DNA of 64,000 bases from Bryobacter sp964387685. Lineage in GTDB: Bacteria; Acidobacteriota; Terriglobia; Bryobacterales; Bryobacteraceae. The position numbers and the translations under genes were made by a program. The stretch is taken from NCBI GenBank assembly GCA_964387685.1, contig CAYLXK010000023.1, forward strand, positions 29,703-93,702, given 5' to 3'. Every line of letters starts with the position of its first letter. Position 1 is the stretch's first letter. The notes under the pieces are model-generated. The model saw only the letters and a list, made by a program, of their open reading frames with translations, searched no databases and had not been told where the DNA came from. Below are positions 39,768 through 48,464 of this stretch, one piece after another.

Positions 39768-42700
39768 TTACTGCCCGGCGCTGGAGGCGGGGGCTTTGAG
39801 GCTCTTGTCGGGATAGGGCGGCACGACGGGCTTGAGTATCGGCTTGAGGCGGATCTGTTCCTCAAGGTAGCGGATGGCGGCTTCAAGTTGGGCGTCCTTG
39901 CCATTGAAGGTGGCGTGGGGCAGGTTGTCGACGACAATATCGGGATCGACGCCGTGGCCTTCGACCAGCCATTCGTTGACGCCGCGGGCGTTGGGGCCGT
40001 AGACGCCGTTTTCGGCGGCGGTGGCGACGCCTTGGTCGGCCAGACGATTGGAGGAGGTGAGCCAAATCTCGCCGCCCCAAGTGCGCGTGCCGATCACTTT
40101 GCCGAGGCCCAGGCGGCGGAAGCCGTCGGCGAAGGCTTCGCCATCGGAGGCCGTACGCTCATCGACCAATACGACAATGTGGCCGCGGAAGGCGTACTGC
40201 ATATTCCAGGAACTGCGGCCCACGCGCGACTGCCAGAACATCCAGGCCTTGCGCATGAGCTTGCCCAGGATCCAGCTATCGATGTTGCCGCCATTGTTGT
40301 GGCGGACATCGATGATCAGGCCTTGGCGATCGAAGACCGGATAGTAATGCTCGGCCCATTGCGCAATGTCGCCCGCGCCCATGGCACGCAGGTGGACATA
40401 GCCGATCTGATTGGGAGCGGCCTTTTCCACGGCCAGGCGGCGCGTGTATTCCCACTCGTGATAGCGGAGCGAGGTGTCCTGCTGGGCGCCGATCGGGCGC
40501 ACGACGGTCTCGCGGGCGGGCTGGCCGGGGGTTTCCAGCTTGAGGAGAACCTGCTTGTTGACGAGGTTGCGGAGCAGTTCGCCAGGGTGGGCTACGCTGG
40601 CGAGGGCCTGTCCGTTGATGGCGAGGATCGCGTCGCCATCTTTGGCGTTGACGCCGGGGCGGGCCAGGGGACTGGCGAGATCTGGACGGTCGGGATCGTG
40701 GCGGTAGATATGCTCAATTTTCCAGTTCCCGTTCGACAGGCGGCTGAGTTCGGCACCGAGGCGCGCGGTGGCAATCTGGTCTGGGGCCTGGCGAAGATCC
40801 CCACCGGTGACGGTGTTATGCATGACGTTGAGCTCGCTGATGAGTTGGCCGATGAGGTCGCTCAATTCGGCGCGGTCGCGGATGCGGCCGATGAATTCGC
40901 CGTACTTGTCGCGCATCAGTTTCCAATCAACGCCGTGCATGTTGCGGTCGTAGAAGTAATCGCGGTGCAGGCGCCAGGCGTCGAAGTAGGCTTCGCGGAA
41001 CTCTTCCTGCGGTATGACGGAGAAGGTCCAGTCGGCCAGATTCACTTTGGCGTCGGCGAGGGTTTTACCCGTGAGGGACTTGACGGCCGCGTCGGCGACA
41101 TAGAAATCTTCACCCTTGCGAAGCATCATCTTTTTGCCGTTGCCGGAAACACCAAAGGCGCTGGCGCCTTCAAAGACGGTATCGGGCTTGTCGCCTTTGT
41201 TGTCGATGGGGAGGCAGCGCAGCGAGGATTGCGGCGTTTCGCCCCCGGAGGCGCTGAGATAACAGAGGCGCTTAGCGGCCACCTCGAGACTGCGATAGTT
41301 GCCGGCGGGCACGGGGACTTCGGACAGGCGCTCGCTGAGGCCGTCGAAGTCGATTTCCACCTTAGGTTCCGCCTTGGCCGTCTCGGGCTTCTTTTCGGGC
41401 TCCTTTTTGTCGCCGGGCTTGGGCTGCAATTCGTCGGTGGGTTCAAAGGGCGAGCGGAGGCCCTTTTTGAGAGCTAATGCGTAGATCTTGTCGGAGCGGT
41501 CAAAGTGGGGGTCCGGCGCGCGGCTGCCCCAAGGGGCGGCGACGGTGGAGCGGAGGCTGCGGTCGGAGAGGAAGTAGATCCATTTGCCGTCTTCAGACCA
41601 GACGGCGTCGCCCGAGTTATAGCGGTCCGTGGTAAGGGGAGTTAGCTGGGCGGATTCGACGGAGTAAATCCAGATGCGTTCAAAGTCGTTGTCCGCCGCC
41701 ATGGAAAAGAGGAGCCAGCGGGAATCGGGCGACCAACGGTAGCCGCGAAAGGCGGGGGTGCTATTGCTGCGCGGGGAATCGGTGTGGGTAAGGAGTTTGT
41801 TTTCCTTAGTGGAAAGGTCCAGGAGCCACAGGTTATTGTCTTTGTCGGAGTGGATGGCTTTCTTGCCGTCCGGAGACAGGGCGGCGCCCCAACGGAGGAC
41901 CTTGCCATCGGTGGTGAGGCGCTCACCGGCGCCTACGCCATTGGCGGGGACGCGCCACCATTCGAGCTCTCCGGACTGGCTGGAAAGTACAAGTAAGTCC
42001 TTGGTGCCAGGGATGAGATAGGCCTGCCGATAGCGGCTTTTGGGGCCGGTGGCGGCGACGAAGCGGCCTTGTTGGACGGGGGAAACGAAGACGCGTCCGC
42101 GCGAGGTGAGGGTGAGTTGATCGCCCTCGTGAGAGAGTGAGGAGAAGGTGAGAAACTCCATGGGCTTCTTGATCCAGCGTTCGCGCAGGTGATCAAAGTC
42201 CGAGGTGATGGAGATGTCGATGCGGCGGTCCTGGTTGGTGGCGGTGTCGAAGAGGTGGACGTCGGCGCCGAGCTGGTAAGCGATCTTGCCATCGCGCAGG
42301 GAGGGGGTCTTAACGTCGAAGCCGGTGTGTTTGGTGTGCTGGCGAAGGCTCTTGCCGGCTTCGTCCATGGACCAGAAGTTCATCGAGCCGTCGCGATCGG
42401 TGACGAAATAGACGCGGCCTTTCCACCACATAGGATGGGCGCTGGTGCCGGGGTAATCGGCGGTGAGGGGGATGGCTTCGGCGCCGGGTTTGAACTTCCA
42501 AAGCGTTTGGGCGAGGCCGCCGCGGTAGCGCTTGGCGAGAGAGAAGTTGGGAGGACGGCGGGCAAAGAAGAGCGTCTGGTCTAGACCGCTTTGGTTAGTG
42601 CCGTAGGTGCCTTCCTGGGCCTGATAGAGCGGGACGCGCGTAATGGAGTTATCGGGGGAAAGCAGGGCCAGTTGCGGCGTGGGCAGGCCCGAGTATTGGG

Positions 42701-43067
42701 TGGTGCGGAAGAGGATCTTGCCGTCGGCGGTCCAATCCACCATCTGGCCGCCGCCATAACTGCGGCGCTGGGGCAGGCCGCCCTCGACGGGCATGGTGTA
42801 GACCTCGGGGGTGCCTTCGTAGTTAGCCGTGAAGCCGATGATCTTGCCGTCGGGAGAGACGCGGGGCGTGTTTTCCTCAGCGGCGTGCGTGGTGAGGCGG
42901 CGGGCGGGACCGCCGCTGAGGGGGGCAGTCCAGAGGTCGCCCTCGGAGACAAAGATGACGCCGTCGGCGCCAGGGGCGGGGCTGCGGTAGTAACCACGAT
43001 TGGGTTGGGCGGATAGACAGGCGGAAGCCAGAGCAAGCAAGAGCAGCGGGCGCAACATGACGAACAT
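39768..43067 (-). CDS. secreted tricorn-like S41 peptidase (second copy)
   Basis: About 1099 residues. The ATG at 43067 (9 nt before MLRPLLL) or at 43058 opens signal peptide MLRPLLLLALASACLSAQ. TolB/WD40-type propeller repeats fill residues 30-600 (RRLTTHAAEENTPRVSPDGK, STPAFRGYRWSPDSRWLLFS). A PDZ region (AILAINGQALASV) and a C-terminal S41 core follow, with IIDVRHNNGGNIDSW and the nucleophile Ser in DERTASDGEAFADGF. It has the same domain order as the copy at 14743-18096 but is divergent in sequence. It follows the FG-GAP gene within a few nt on the same strand. Confidence 0.92.
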   Translation of the reverse strand: MFVMLRPLLLLALASACLSAQPNRGYYRSPAPGADGVIFVSEGDLWTAPLSGGPARRLTTHAAEENTPRVSPDGKIIGFTANYEGTPEVYTMPVEGGLPQRRSYGGGQMVDWTADGKILFRTTQYSGLPTPQLALLSPDNSITRVPLYQAQEGTYGTNQSGLDQTLFFARRPPNFSLAKRYRGGLAQTLWKFKPGAEAIPLTADYPGTSAHPMWWKGRVYFVTDRDGSMNFWSMDEAGKSLRQHTKHTGFDVKTPSLRDGKIAYQLGADVHLFDTATNQDRRIDISITSDFDHLRERWIKKPMEFLTFSSLSHEGDQLTLTSRGRVFVSPVQQGRFVAATGPKSRYRQAYLIPGTKDLLVLSSQSGELEWWRVPANGVGAGERLTTDGKVLRWGAALSPDGKKAIHSDKDNNLWLLDLSTKENKLLTHTDSPRSNSTPAFRGYRWSPDSRWLLFSMAADNDFERIWIYSVESAQLTPLTTDRYNSGDAVWSEDGKWIYFLSDRSLRSTVAAPWGSRAPDPHFDRSDKIYALALKKGLRSPFEPTDELQPKPGDKKEPEKKPETAKAEPKVEIDFDGLSERLSEVPVPAGNYRSLEVAAKRLCYLSASGGETPQSSLRCLPIDNKGDKPDTVFEGASAFGVSGNGKKMMLRKGEDFYVADAAVKSLTGKTLADAKVNLADWTFSVIPQEEFREAYFDAWRLHRDYFYDRNMHGVDWKLMRDKYGEFIGRIRDRAELSDLIGQLISELNVMHNTVTGGDLRQAPDQIATARLGAELSRLSNGNWKIEHIYRHDPDRPDLASPLARPGVNAKDGDAILAINGQALASVAHPGELLRNLVNKQVLLKLETPGQPARETVVRPIGAQQDTSLRYHEWEYTRRLAVEKAAPNQIGYVHLRAMGAGDIAQWAEHYYPVFDRQGLIIDVRHNNGGNIDSWILGKLMRKAWMFWQSRVGRSSWNMQYAFRGHIVVLVDERTASDGEAFADGFRRLGLGKVIGTRTWGGEIWLTSSNRLADQGVATAAENGVYGPNARGVNEWLVEGHGVDPDIVVDNLPHATFNGKDAQLEAAIRYLEEQIRLKPILKPVVPPYPDKSLKAPASSAGQ

Positions 43068-43068
43068 G

Positions 43069-44637
43069 TTAGAACACTTGGGAATGGTAGCGGTTGACGG
43101 CGGGCTTTTCGAGCCTCGATTTATGCCCATCGGGCCCTGTGAATTCGACGGAATCCACTTGGGCATCGCCTAGGCCGAAATGCACGCGGGGGTCCGACGA
43201 ACTGGCGTAGCCGACGGCGGAGGTAGCGCGATTCCACTGCGTGCGTCCCGCGGAGGAGATGCGGACGAGCGTGCCCGGAGGAACGCGAAAGCCGATCCAG
43301 TTGCGCGAGTTCGGCGGCGGCCGGTAATGCCAAGGAGTGGCGCCCAGGCGGCTCACCACGGCTTCGAGAGTGCCGTCATTATCGAAATCGCCAAAGGCGG
43401 CGCCACGGTGCCAGGCGGCTTCGCCGATTTCTTCGAGCGCAAAGACAGACTTCGCGTTGCGTTTAAGCAAGAGGCAGCGCTGTTTGCTCTTGCGGGCGGA
43501 AAAAAGCTCGGTGTTGTCGTGGACGTCGCCCGCGGCAATGAATAAGTCGCGCTCGCCATTGTTATCGAAATCGTAAGCTCCGACGGCCCAGCCGGAGTAA
43601 GGAAGCGTCTTGCCGCCGATACCCGCGCGGTAAGTGATGTCGAGGAATTGGCTTTGGCCGAGATTGCGAAAGAGGGGGAAGCTCTCGTTGGCGAGGGCGG
43701 TGACGAAGATGTCCTCGCGGCCGTCGCCGTCGAGATCGCGGAAGTCCGCTCCCATGGAGGAGAGCTCGAGGCCGTCGTCGTTGGTGCCGACGCCGGAAGC
43801 GGTGCCGATTTCTTCGAAAGTGCCATCGCGGCGGTTGCGAAAGAGGAAATTGCGAACCGTATCGTTAGCGACGAAGGCGTCCAACCAGCCATCGCCGTCG
43901 GCGTCGCCAAAGGCGACGGACATGCCTTTGCCTGGGTGTGCGGCGATGCCGGCTTCTCGGGAGACGTCGCGGAAGCGTCCGCCCTCGTTGCGGTAAAGGA
44001 GGTTTGAGAGGGGGGTGTAGAATTTGGGGTGGCAGTAAGTTCGATAACTACGGTCCGCGGCGCCGCAGAAAGGTTCCTGGGCGGGATCGTAGGCGACATA
44101 GCGGACGAGGAATAAGTCGAGGTCGCCGTCGCGGTCGTAATCGAAGAAACCCGCGCCGATGCTCCAGCCGGCGCGCTTGGCGATACCTGCGCGGGCGGTC
44201 GTGTCTTCGAAACGGCCGTCGCCCAAGTTGCGCCACAAGGAAGTTTCCGAGACTCCGAGCACCAGCAGGTCTGTGCGGCCGTCGCCATCGTAATCGGCGG
44301 CGGCGGCGCCCATGGTGTAGCCGGCGGCGCGAAGGCCGCTGGAGGCAGTGACGTCTTGCCAGCCTTTGCCCTGGAGGTTGCGATAGAGGGTGGAGGGCGC
44401 GGCGGCGTTGGTGAAGAAGAGGTCGAGCCAGCCGTCCTGGTCGAAGTCGAGCGTGGCCACGCCGCCGGGCATGGTCTCTTGTTGGTGATGCTCGGGGGTG
44501 GGCCGATGGTCCAGACGGTGCGGGAAATCGCCCGCCGCCCAGAGCAGCGCGGCGCTTAGTAGCCCGTAACTTGTTTGGCGAAGGCGAAGAATGACTTTTT
44601 CCTCGGCGTGTTGATGCCCCAGTTTACGGGCGGGCAC
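43069..44637 (-). CDS. FG-GAP/VCBS repeat protein with ASPIC/UnbV domain (CRTAC1-like)
   Basis: About 522 residues. Integrin-type repeats, each with a Ca2+-binding D.D.DG.LD loop, recur throughout: LDFDQDGWLDLFF, ADYDGDGRTDLLV, FDYDRDGDLDLFL, GDADGDGWLDAFV, RDLDGDGREDIFV. The C-terminal ASPIC/UnbV domain has VRISSAGRTQWNR and DSVEFTGPDG. Such secreted propeller proteins bind surfaces or carbohydrates. The start is uncertain. GTG 44637 has GAGGG upstream but lies inside the neighbouring gene. The hydrophobic leader (LLSAALLWAAG) begins further downstream, where only a rare ATT at 44592, with GAGGAAAA ahead, is in place. Confidence 0.85.
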   Translation of the reverse strand: MPARKLGHQHAEEKVILRLRQTSYGLLSAALLWAAGDFPHRLDHRPTPEHHQQETMPGGVATLDFDQDGWLDLFFTNAAAPSTLYRNLQGKGWQDVTASSGLRAAGYTMGAAAADYDGDGRTDLLVLGVSETSLWRNLGDGRFEDTTARAGIAKRAGWSIGAGFFDYDRDGDLDLFLVRYVAYDPAQEPFCGAADRSYRTYCHPKFYTPLSNLLYRNEGGRFRDVSREAGIAAHPGKGMSVAFGDADGDGWLDAFVANDTVRNFLFRNRRDGTFEEIGTASGVGTNDDGLELSSMGADFRDLDGDGREDIFVTALANESFPLFRNLGQSQFLDITYRAGIGGKTLPYSGWAVGAYDFDNNGERDLFIAAGDVHDNTELFSARKSKQRCLLLKRNAKSVFALEEIGEAAWHRGAAFGDFDNDGTLEAVVSRLGATPWHYRPPPNSRNWIGFRVPPGTLVRISSAGRTQWNRATSAVGYASSSDPRVHFGLGDAQVDSVEFTGPDGHKSRLEKPAVNRYHSQVF

Positions 44638-45653
44638 TGGTAGCCCTCGGAATAATCGCTGGCGCCCGGGTCGAAGTAGCCCCAGGAAACGTAGTGCTTC
44701 AGCGCGGCCCACATGTTGTTGGCCGGTTGCTCGAAATCGAAGTGGTCGTCTTCATTGAAGAGAACGGGCTGATTCTGGTAACCGCTTAGCTGGCGAACCT
44801 GGCGGCACATTTCTTCAATGCGGGCGGGGTCCTTGACGCCATTGCCGTGCATCAAGAGAAAGTCGGAAGCGCGGACGACGTTTTCCAGGGGCACAAAGCC
44901 GCCGCCGTAAGAGGTGCCGGTGAGCAGGCGGCGGCCGCGGACTTCGATGCCCTTGGCGAGGTCAATCAACTCGTGCACTCGCGCCGGCATGAGGATCTCG
45001 TGATCGTAAGCCTTGACGTTGCATTCGTTGTTGATTTCGAGCAGCAGGTTTTGCCAAGCTCCGCGCAGGAGCCACTGGACGGCATCGCGGACGGAGCGCT
45101 TGACGGCGGCTTCGTCGCGCACGCGCTGGTCCTGACCGAAGTAATAGAGGCCCACGATGGGCACCATGCCGAGGGAATCCGCACGGTCGAGGATCAGCTT
45201 AAGGCGGGCAAGGTAATCGGGCCGCAGAGAGCCGTCGGCGTTGATGGCGCCCGTTTCCCAGGGCTGTGTCTTCGAATAGCCTTCGGGGCTGCCCCCTTGT
45301 AAGTTAATCGTGAAGCTCAGGACGCCATGGCGCTTCCACTCGGGCATAGCGGCCAGGAACTCGCGGGTGTTGCGCGCGGCGTCCCATTTTTTGGTGTCCG
45401 GATAGGCCCACTTGACGGCGGTAGCGGGGTTGCGGTCGTCGAAGATGCCTTGGACCATGCGGGTGTTTAAGAGCAGGCCCTCGATCTTGGCGTCGCGAAA
45501 GCGGCGGCCCTCATAGGTGGGCCGGTCATTCAGGCGGAAGGCTTGGCCGTCGATGCGAAGGGTGGTGCGGCCAGATTGGGCGGCGGCCCGTGTTGGCAGG
45601 GCCAGGGCGGGCAGGGCGAATAGGTCTCTGCGTCGTATCACAGGCCACATCAT
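44556..45653 (-). CDS. secreted glycosidase-like TIM-barrel protein (cellulase/GH5-like fold)
   Basis: A 365-residue protein with a twin-arginine-like leader (RRRDLFALPALALPTRAAAQ). The body resembles a (beta/alpha)8 glycosidase: PEWKRHGVLSFTINLQGG, MVPIVGLYYFGQDQ, then LLLEINNECNVKAYDHE, the likely acid/base Glu after the fourth strand, and QPVLFNEDDHFDFEQ, the likely nucleophile Glu after the seventh. That two-Glu spacing matches clan GH-A. The sugar substrate is unknown. The 3' end overlaps the following FG-GAP gene by 82 nt. It is divergent from the dehydrogenase gene. Confidence 0.72.
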   Translation of the reverse strand: MMWPVIRRRDLFALPALALPTRAAAQSGRTTLRIDGQAFRLNDRPTYEGRRFRDAKIEGLLLNTRMVQGIFDDRNPATAVKWAYPDTKKWDAARNTREFLAAMPEWKRHGVLSFTINLQGGSPEGYSKTQPWETGAINADGSLRPDYLARLKLILDRADSLGMVPIVGLYYFGQDQRVRDEAAVKRSVRDAVQWLLRGAWQNLLLEINNECNVKAYDHEILMPARVHELIDLAKGIEVRGRRLLTGTSYGGGFVPLENVVRASDFLLMHGNGVKDPARIEEMCRQVRQLSGYQNQPVLFNEDDHFDFEQPANNMWAALKHYVSWGYFDPGASDYSEGYQCPPVNWGINTPRKKSFFAFAKQVTGY

Positions 45654-45671
45654 ATAGAATTTGAGATCCCC

Positions 45672-46697
45672 ATGAATTCCCTCAAAAGCATTGCCGTGTT
45701 GCCGGGCGACGGTATTGGCGTGGATGTGACGTCCGCCACGCTAGAGGTTTTGCGTGCGCTAGAGCCCACGGTGGCCCTCGACTTTACGGAGTATCCGTGC
45801 GGCGCGGGTGCCTACCTGACGATGGGCGATCCCTTGCCGGCCAAGACGCTCGAGGCATGCCGGGCGGCGGATGCCATCCTATTGGGCGCGATGGGGCTGC
45901 CGGGCATACGCTGGCCGGATGGCCGTGAGATGGCGCCGCAAATCGATATCCGCGAGCAACTGGATCTCTACGCGGGCATCCGCCCGATCAAGCTAACGAA
46001 CCCTGCGCTAAGCCCGCTGAAGAGGGCGCGGATCGACTATGTGCTGGTGCGCGAATCGACGGAAGGGTTGTTTTCGACGCGCTTGCGGCCGCGCCAAGCG
46101 GAAAACGAAGTGCGGGACGAAATGCTGGTGACCCGCAAAGGCGCCGAGCGAGTTTCGCGCGCCGCGCTAAGACTGGCGCAAAAGCGCCGGAAGCATTGCA
46201 CGCTGGTGGACAAGGCGAACGTGCTGCCCTCGATGGCGTTTTTCAGGGAAGTCTTTCAGGAGGTAGCGCGAGAGTTTCCGGATGTCGAAACGGGTGTGGT
46301 GTATGTGGACGCCTGCGCGCTGTATCTGGTGAATAGCCCGGAGCGCTACGACGTGCTGGTGACGGAAAACATGTTCGGCGACATCTTGAGCGACCTGGCG
46401 GCGGCGACCATTGGCGGCATGGGTGTGGCGCCTAGCGCCGACATCGGGGACCGGCATGCGGTGTTCCAGCCCTCCCACGGCAGTGCGCCCGATATCGCCG
46501 GGAAGGGCATCGCCAATCCGATCGCGACCATTCTTTCCGGGGCGATGATGCTCGAGTGGTTGGGCGATGTGGAATCGGCGCGACGCCTGGAGGCGGCGGT
46601 GGAGACGGTGCTGCTGCGGGGAGAGGCCTTAACCCCGGATCTGGGCGGCCAGGGCACGACCGACAGCGTGAAGGCCGCTGTAATCGAAGCGTTATGA
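45672..46697 (+). CDS. isocitrate/isopropylmalate dehydrogenase family protein
   Basis: A 341-residue protein. IAVLPGDGIGVDVTSATLEVL opens the family fold, VRESTEGLFSTRL is the substrate loop, CTLVDKANVLPS the metal-linked Lys region, VTENMFGDILSDLAA and PSHGSAPDIAGKGIANPIA the Asp and adenine-binding segments. IPMDH, tartrate dehydrogenase and homoisocitrate dehydrogenase are the options. The arginine triplet is replaced by AGIRPIKL and no leu genes are adjacent, so I prefer a beta-decarboxylating dehydrogenase of broader use. Its stop overlaps the next gene's ATG. Confidence 0.88.
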   Translation: MNSLKSIAVLPGDGIGVDVTSATLEVLRALEPTVALDFTEYPCGAGAYLTMGDPLPAKTLEACRAADAILLGAMGLPGIRWPDGREMAPQIDIREQLDLYAGIRPIKLTNPALSPLKRARIDYVLVRESTEGLFSTRLRPRQAENEVRDEMLVTRKGAERVSRAALRLAQKRRKHCTLVDKANVLPSMAFFREVFQEVAREFPDVETGVVYVDACALYLVNSPERYDVLVTENMFGDILSDLAAATIGGMGVAPSADIGDRHAVFQPSHGSAPDIAGKGIANPIATILSGAMMLEWLGDVESARRLEAAVETVLLRGEALTPDLGGQGTTDSVKAAVIEAL

Positions 46698-47434
46698 GGA
46701 GCGGCTACCGCATCTTCGACACGCACACGCACCTGGGCGTGGCGGCGCATTCCGGGCGCGAGATGCGCGTGGAAGCGATGCTGGCGCACATGGACGCCTG
46801 CGGGGTCGACCGATGTCTGTTGATTCCCTGGCCAGTGGTGGAAAGCGAACGAGAGGCGCATGAGGAGATCGCGGCGGCGTTGCGCCGCTATCCCGAACGT
46901 TTTCGCGGGGCGGCGTGTCTGCATCCGTTTCAGCCACGGGAGCGCTTCCTGGAAGAGTTAGACCGGTGCGTGGAGAGCGGCCTGGGCGCGCTGAAATTGC
47001 AGCCGCAGTTTCAACCCTTGAACCCGATGAATCCGCGGCACGACTGGTATTGGGAGGCGGCGCTGGAGCGGAGTCTGCCGGTGGTGGTGCATACGGGCAA
47101 CGGCGCGCCGCTGGCTTTGCCCTCGATCTACATCGCCGCGGCGCGACGATTTCCGGGGCTGACGATTGTGATCGGGCATGCCGGGGGGCCGGTTTATTAC
47201 CAAGAGGCGATTCTGGCGTCGCAGCTTTGCCCGAACGTTTATGTCGAGGTGTCGACGCTACCCGCCCATGTGACGGCCGATGTGGTGCGCCAGGTGCCGG
47301 TGGAGCGCTTATTGTGCGGGAGCGATTTGCCGGAATCGACGGCCGTGGAGATTGATAAGCTCCTGGGCTTGGGCATAGAAAAGGCCGCGCTGGAAGAGAT
47401 TCTATTCGGAAACGCGGAACGGCTCTTCCGCTAA
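46694..47434 (+). CDS. amidohydrolase family protein (Amidohydro_2-type TIM barrel)
   Basis: 246 residues from the ATG at 46694, which overlaps the previous stop by 4 nt. RIFDTHTHLGVAAH gives the metal-binding HxH. LGALKLQPQFQPLNP, PVVVHTGNG and TIVIGHAGGPVYY give the later barrel strands with Lys and His, and LLCGSDLPES contains the catalytic Asp. This PF04909 group includes decarboxylases and lactonases. Coupling to a beta-decarboxylating dehydrogenase suggests one small-acid catabolic pathway (inference). It overlaps the convergent oxidoreductase gene by 33 nt. Confidence 0.88.
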   Translation: MRSGYRIFDTHTHLGVAAHSGREMRVEAMLAHMDACGVDRCLLIPWPVVESEREAHEEIAAALRRYPERFRGAACLHPFQPRERFLEELDRCVESGLGALKLQPQFQPLNPMNPRHDWYWEAALERSLPVVVHTGNGAPLALPSIYIAAARRFPGLTIVIGHAGGPVYYQEAILASQLCPNVYVEVSTLPAHVTADVVRQVPVERLLCGSDLPESTAVEIDKLLGLGIEKAALEEILFGNAERLFR

Positions 47435-48403
47435 GGAGACGATCCTACCTGCGGCGGCGCTGCGATAGGCGGCTTCGACGGCGTGGACCGTTTCGAGATA
47501 ATCGCCGAGATGAGTTTCCGGGGGCTGGCCTGAGCGCAGGCAGGCGAGGAAATGCTCTTGCGTGGCTTTGACGGAATCGCCCTTGTATCCGGTATGGAGC
47601 CGATTAGTCCAGACCAGGGCGCCATTGAGCCAAAGGTTGCCGTTGGCCTCGGCAAGCAGCCGGCCTTGCTCGCCTTCCACGCTGGCCTGTCCCATCGCAG
47701 GTCCGGGAGGATGCGGCAGTTGGAAGCGGTGTCCTTCGACCACGCCCTCCAGTGAGGGATGCACGAGTGTTATCAGCGCGCGGTCTTCACCCGCGATGAC
47801 GGGGTTGCGCTTGCGGAGGACGGCGAAGACTTTTTCGATGCGGCCGAAATAGAAGCGAGCGACGTCGATTGGATGTACCAGGCTTTCAAAGACCAAGAGG
47901 CGAGGCATGTCCTTGAAATAGGGTTGATGCGGATAGGGAGTGTCGCCGAAGCCGTCGTTGGCGGTCATGCTGAGGTGGTAGGCCACCGGGGGGCCGATGT
48001 CGCCCGCGTCGAGGCGCCGCTTGAGTTCGCGATGCCAGGGTTGCCAGCGCCAATTTTCATGGGCCATAACGGGCAGGCCCGAGGCTTTGGCCAAGCGCAC
48101 CATTTCGTGCGCGTCGGCGAGCGTGGGCGCGAGCGGCTTTTGGACGATGGTGGGCAGCCGGTGGGAGAGGCTGAGGCGCAGTAGCGGCAGGTGGGTGTCG
48201 GGCCGGGTGGCGATGTCGACGAAATCTAAGGTCTCGCGAGCCAGCATCTCCTCGGCTTCCGTGTAAGACCGGACAGCGGAGGAGGCGGCCCGGGCCGGAT
48301 CGGCATCGCAGGCGGCAACGATTTCTACGCCGTCCATGCGCCGCCAAGCTTCGAGCTGAATTTGACCAAAGAAACCGCAGCCAATGATGGCTCCGCGCAA
48401 CAT
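47402..48403 (-). CDS. Gfo/Idh/MocA family oxidoreductase (third copy, cytosolic)
   Basis: A 333-residue protein without a leader. The Rossmann motif AIIGCGFFGQIQLEAWRR is followed by FVDIATRPDTHLPLL and a QKP motif (TIVQKPLAPTL) where most members have EKP. A substrate-face segment LVFESLVHPIDVARFYFG supplies the His and Asp. The Glu-to-Gln change at the EKP site leaves the key Lys intact. A perfect 15-bp hairpin ends 7 nt upstream of the start codon. No ribosome site better than a short GGTAGG is visible between the two. Confidence 0.87.
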   Translation of the reverse strand: MLRGAIIGCGFFGQIQLEAWRRMDGVEIVAACDADPARAASSAVRSYTEAEEMLARETLDFVDIATRPDTHLPLLRLSLSHRLPTIVQKPLAPTLADAHEMVRLAKASGLPVMAHENWRWQPWHRELKRRLDAGDIGPPVAYHLSMTANDGFGDTPYPHQPYFKDMPRLLVFESLVHPIDVARFYFGRIEKVFAVLRKRNPVIAGEDRALITLVHPSLEGVVEGHRFQLPHPPGPAMGQASVEGEQGRLLAEANGNLWLNGALVWTNRLHTGYKGDSVKATQEHFLACLRSGQPPETHLGDYLETVHAVEAAYRSAAAGRIVSLAEEPFRVSE

Positions 48404-48409
48404 ACCTAC

Positions 48410-48447
48410 CAGTATCGCCAGCCCGGAAGGAGGCTGGCGATACTGGA
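48410..48447 (-). promoter_or_regulatory. strong hairpin between two minus-strand genes, possibly a leader regulator or terminator
   Basis: CCAGTATCGCCAGCC (48410-48424) and GGCTGGCGATACTGG (48433-48447) form a perfect 15-bp stem around the 8-nt loop CGGAAGGA. It lies between the stop of the stress-protein gene (48465) and the start of the Gfo/Idh gene (48403), both read on the minus strand. No T run follows the stem, so it is not a textbook intrinsic terminator. On the minus strand the loop reads TCCTTCCG, close to an anti-Shine-Dalgarno sequence. Confidence 0.7.
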
Positions 48448-48464
48448 GAGGGAAAGCGACCGAG

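Noticed and set aside
39717..41477. Long open plus-strand frame opposite the second tricorn-like gene
   Set aside because: It is a shadow of the minus-strand gene: no family pattern, Asp/Ala/Val-rich composition typical of antisense frames in high-GC DNA.
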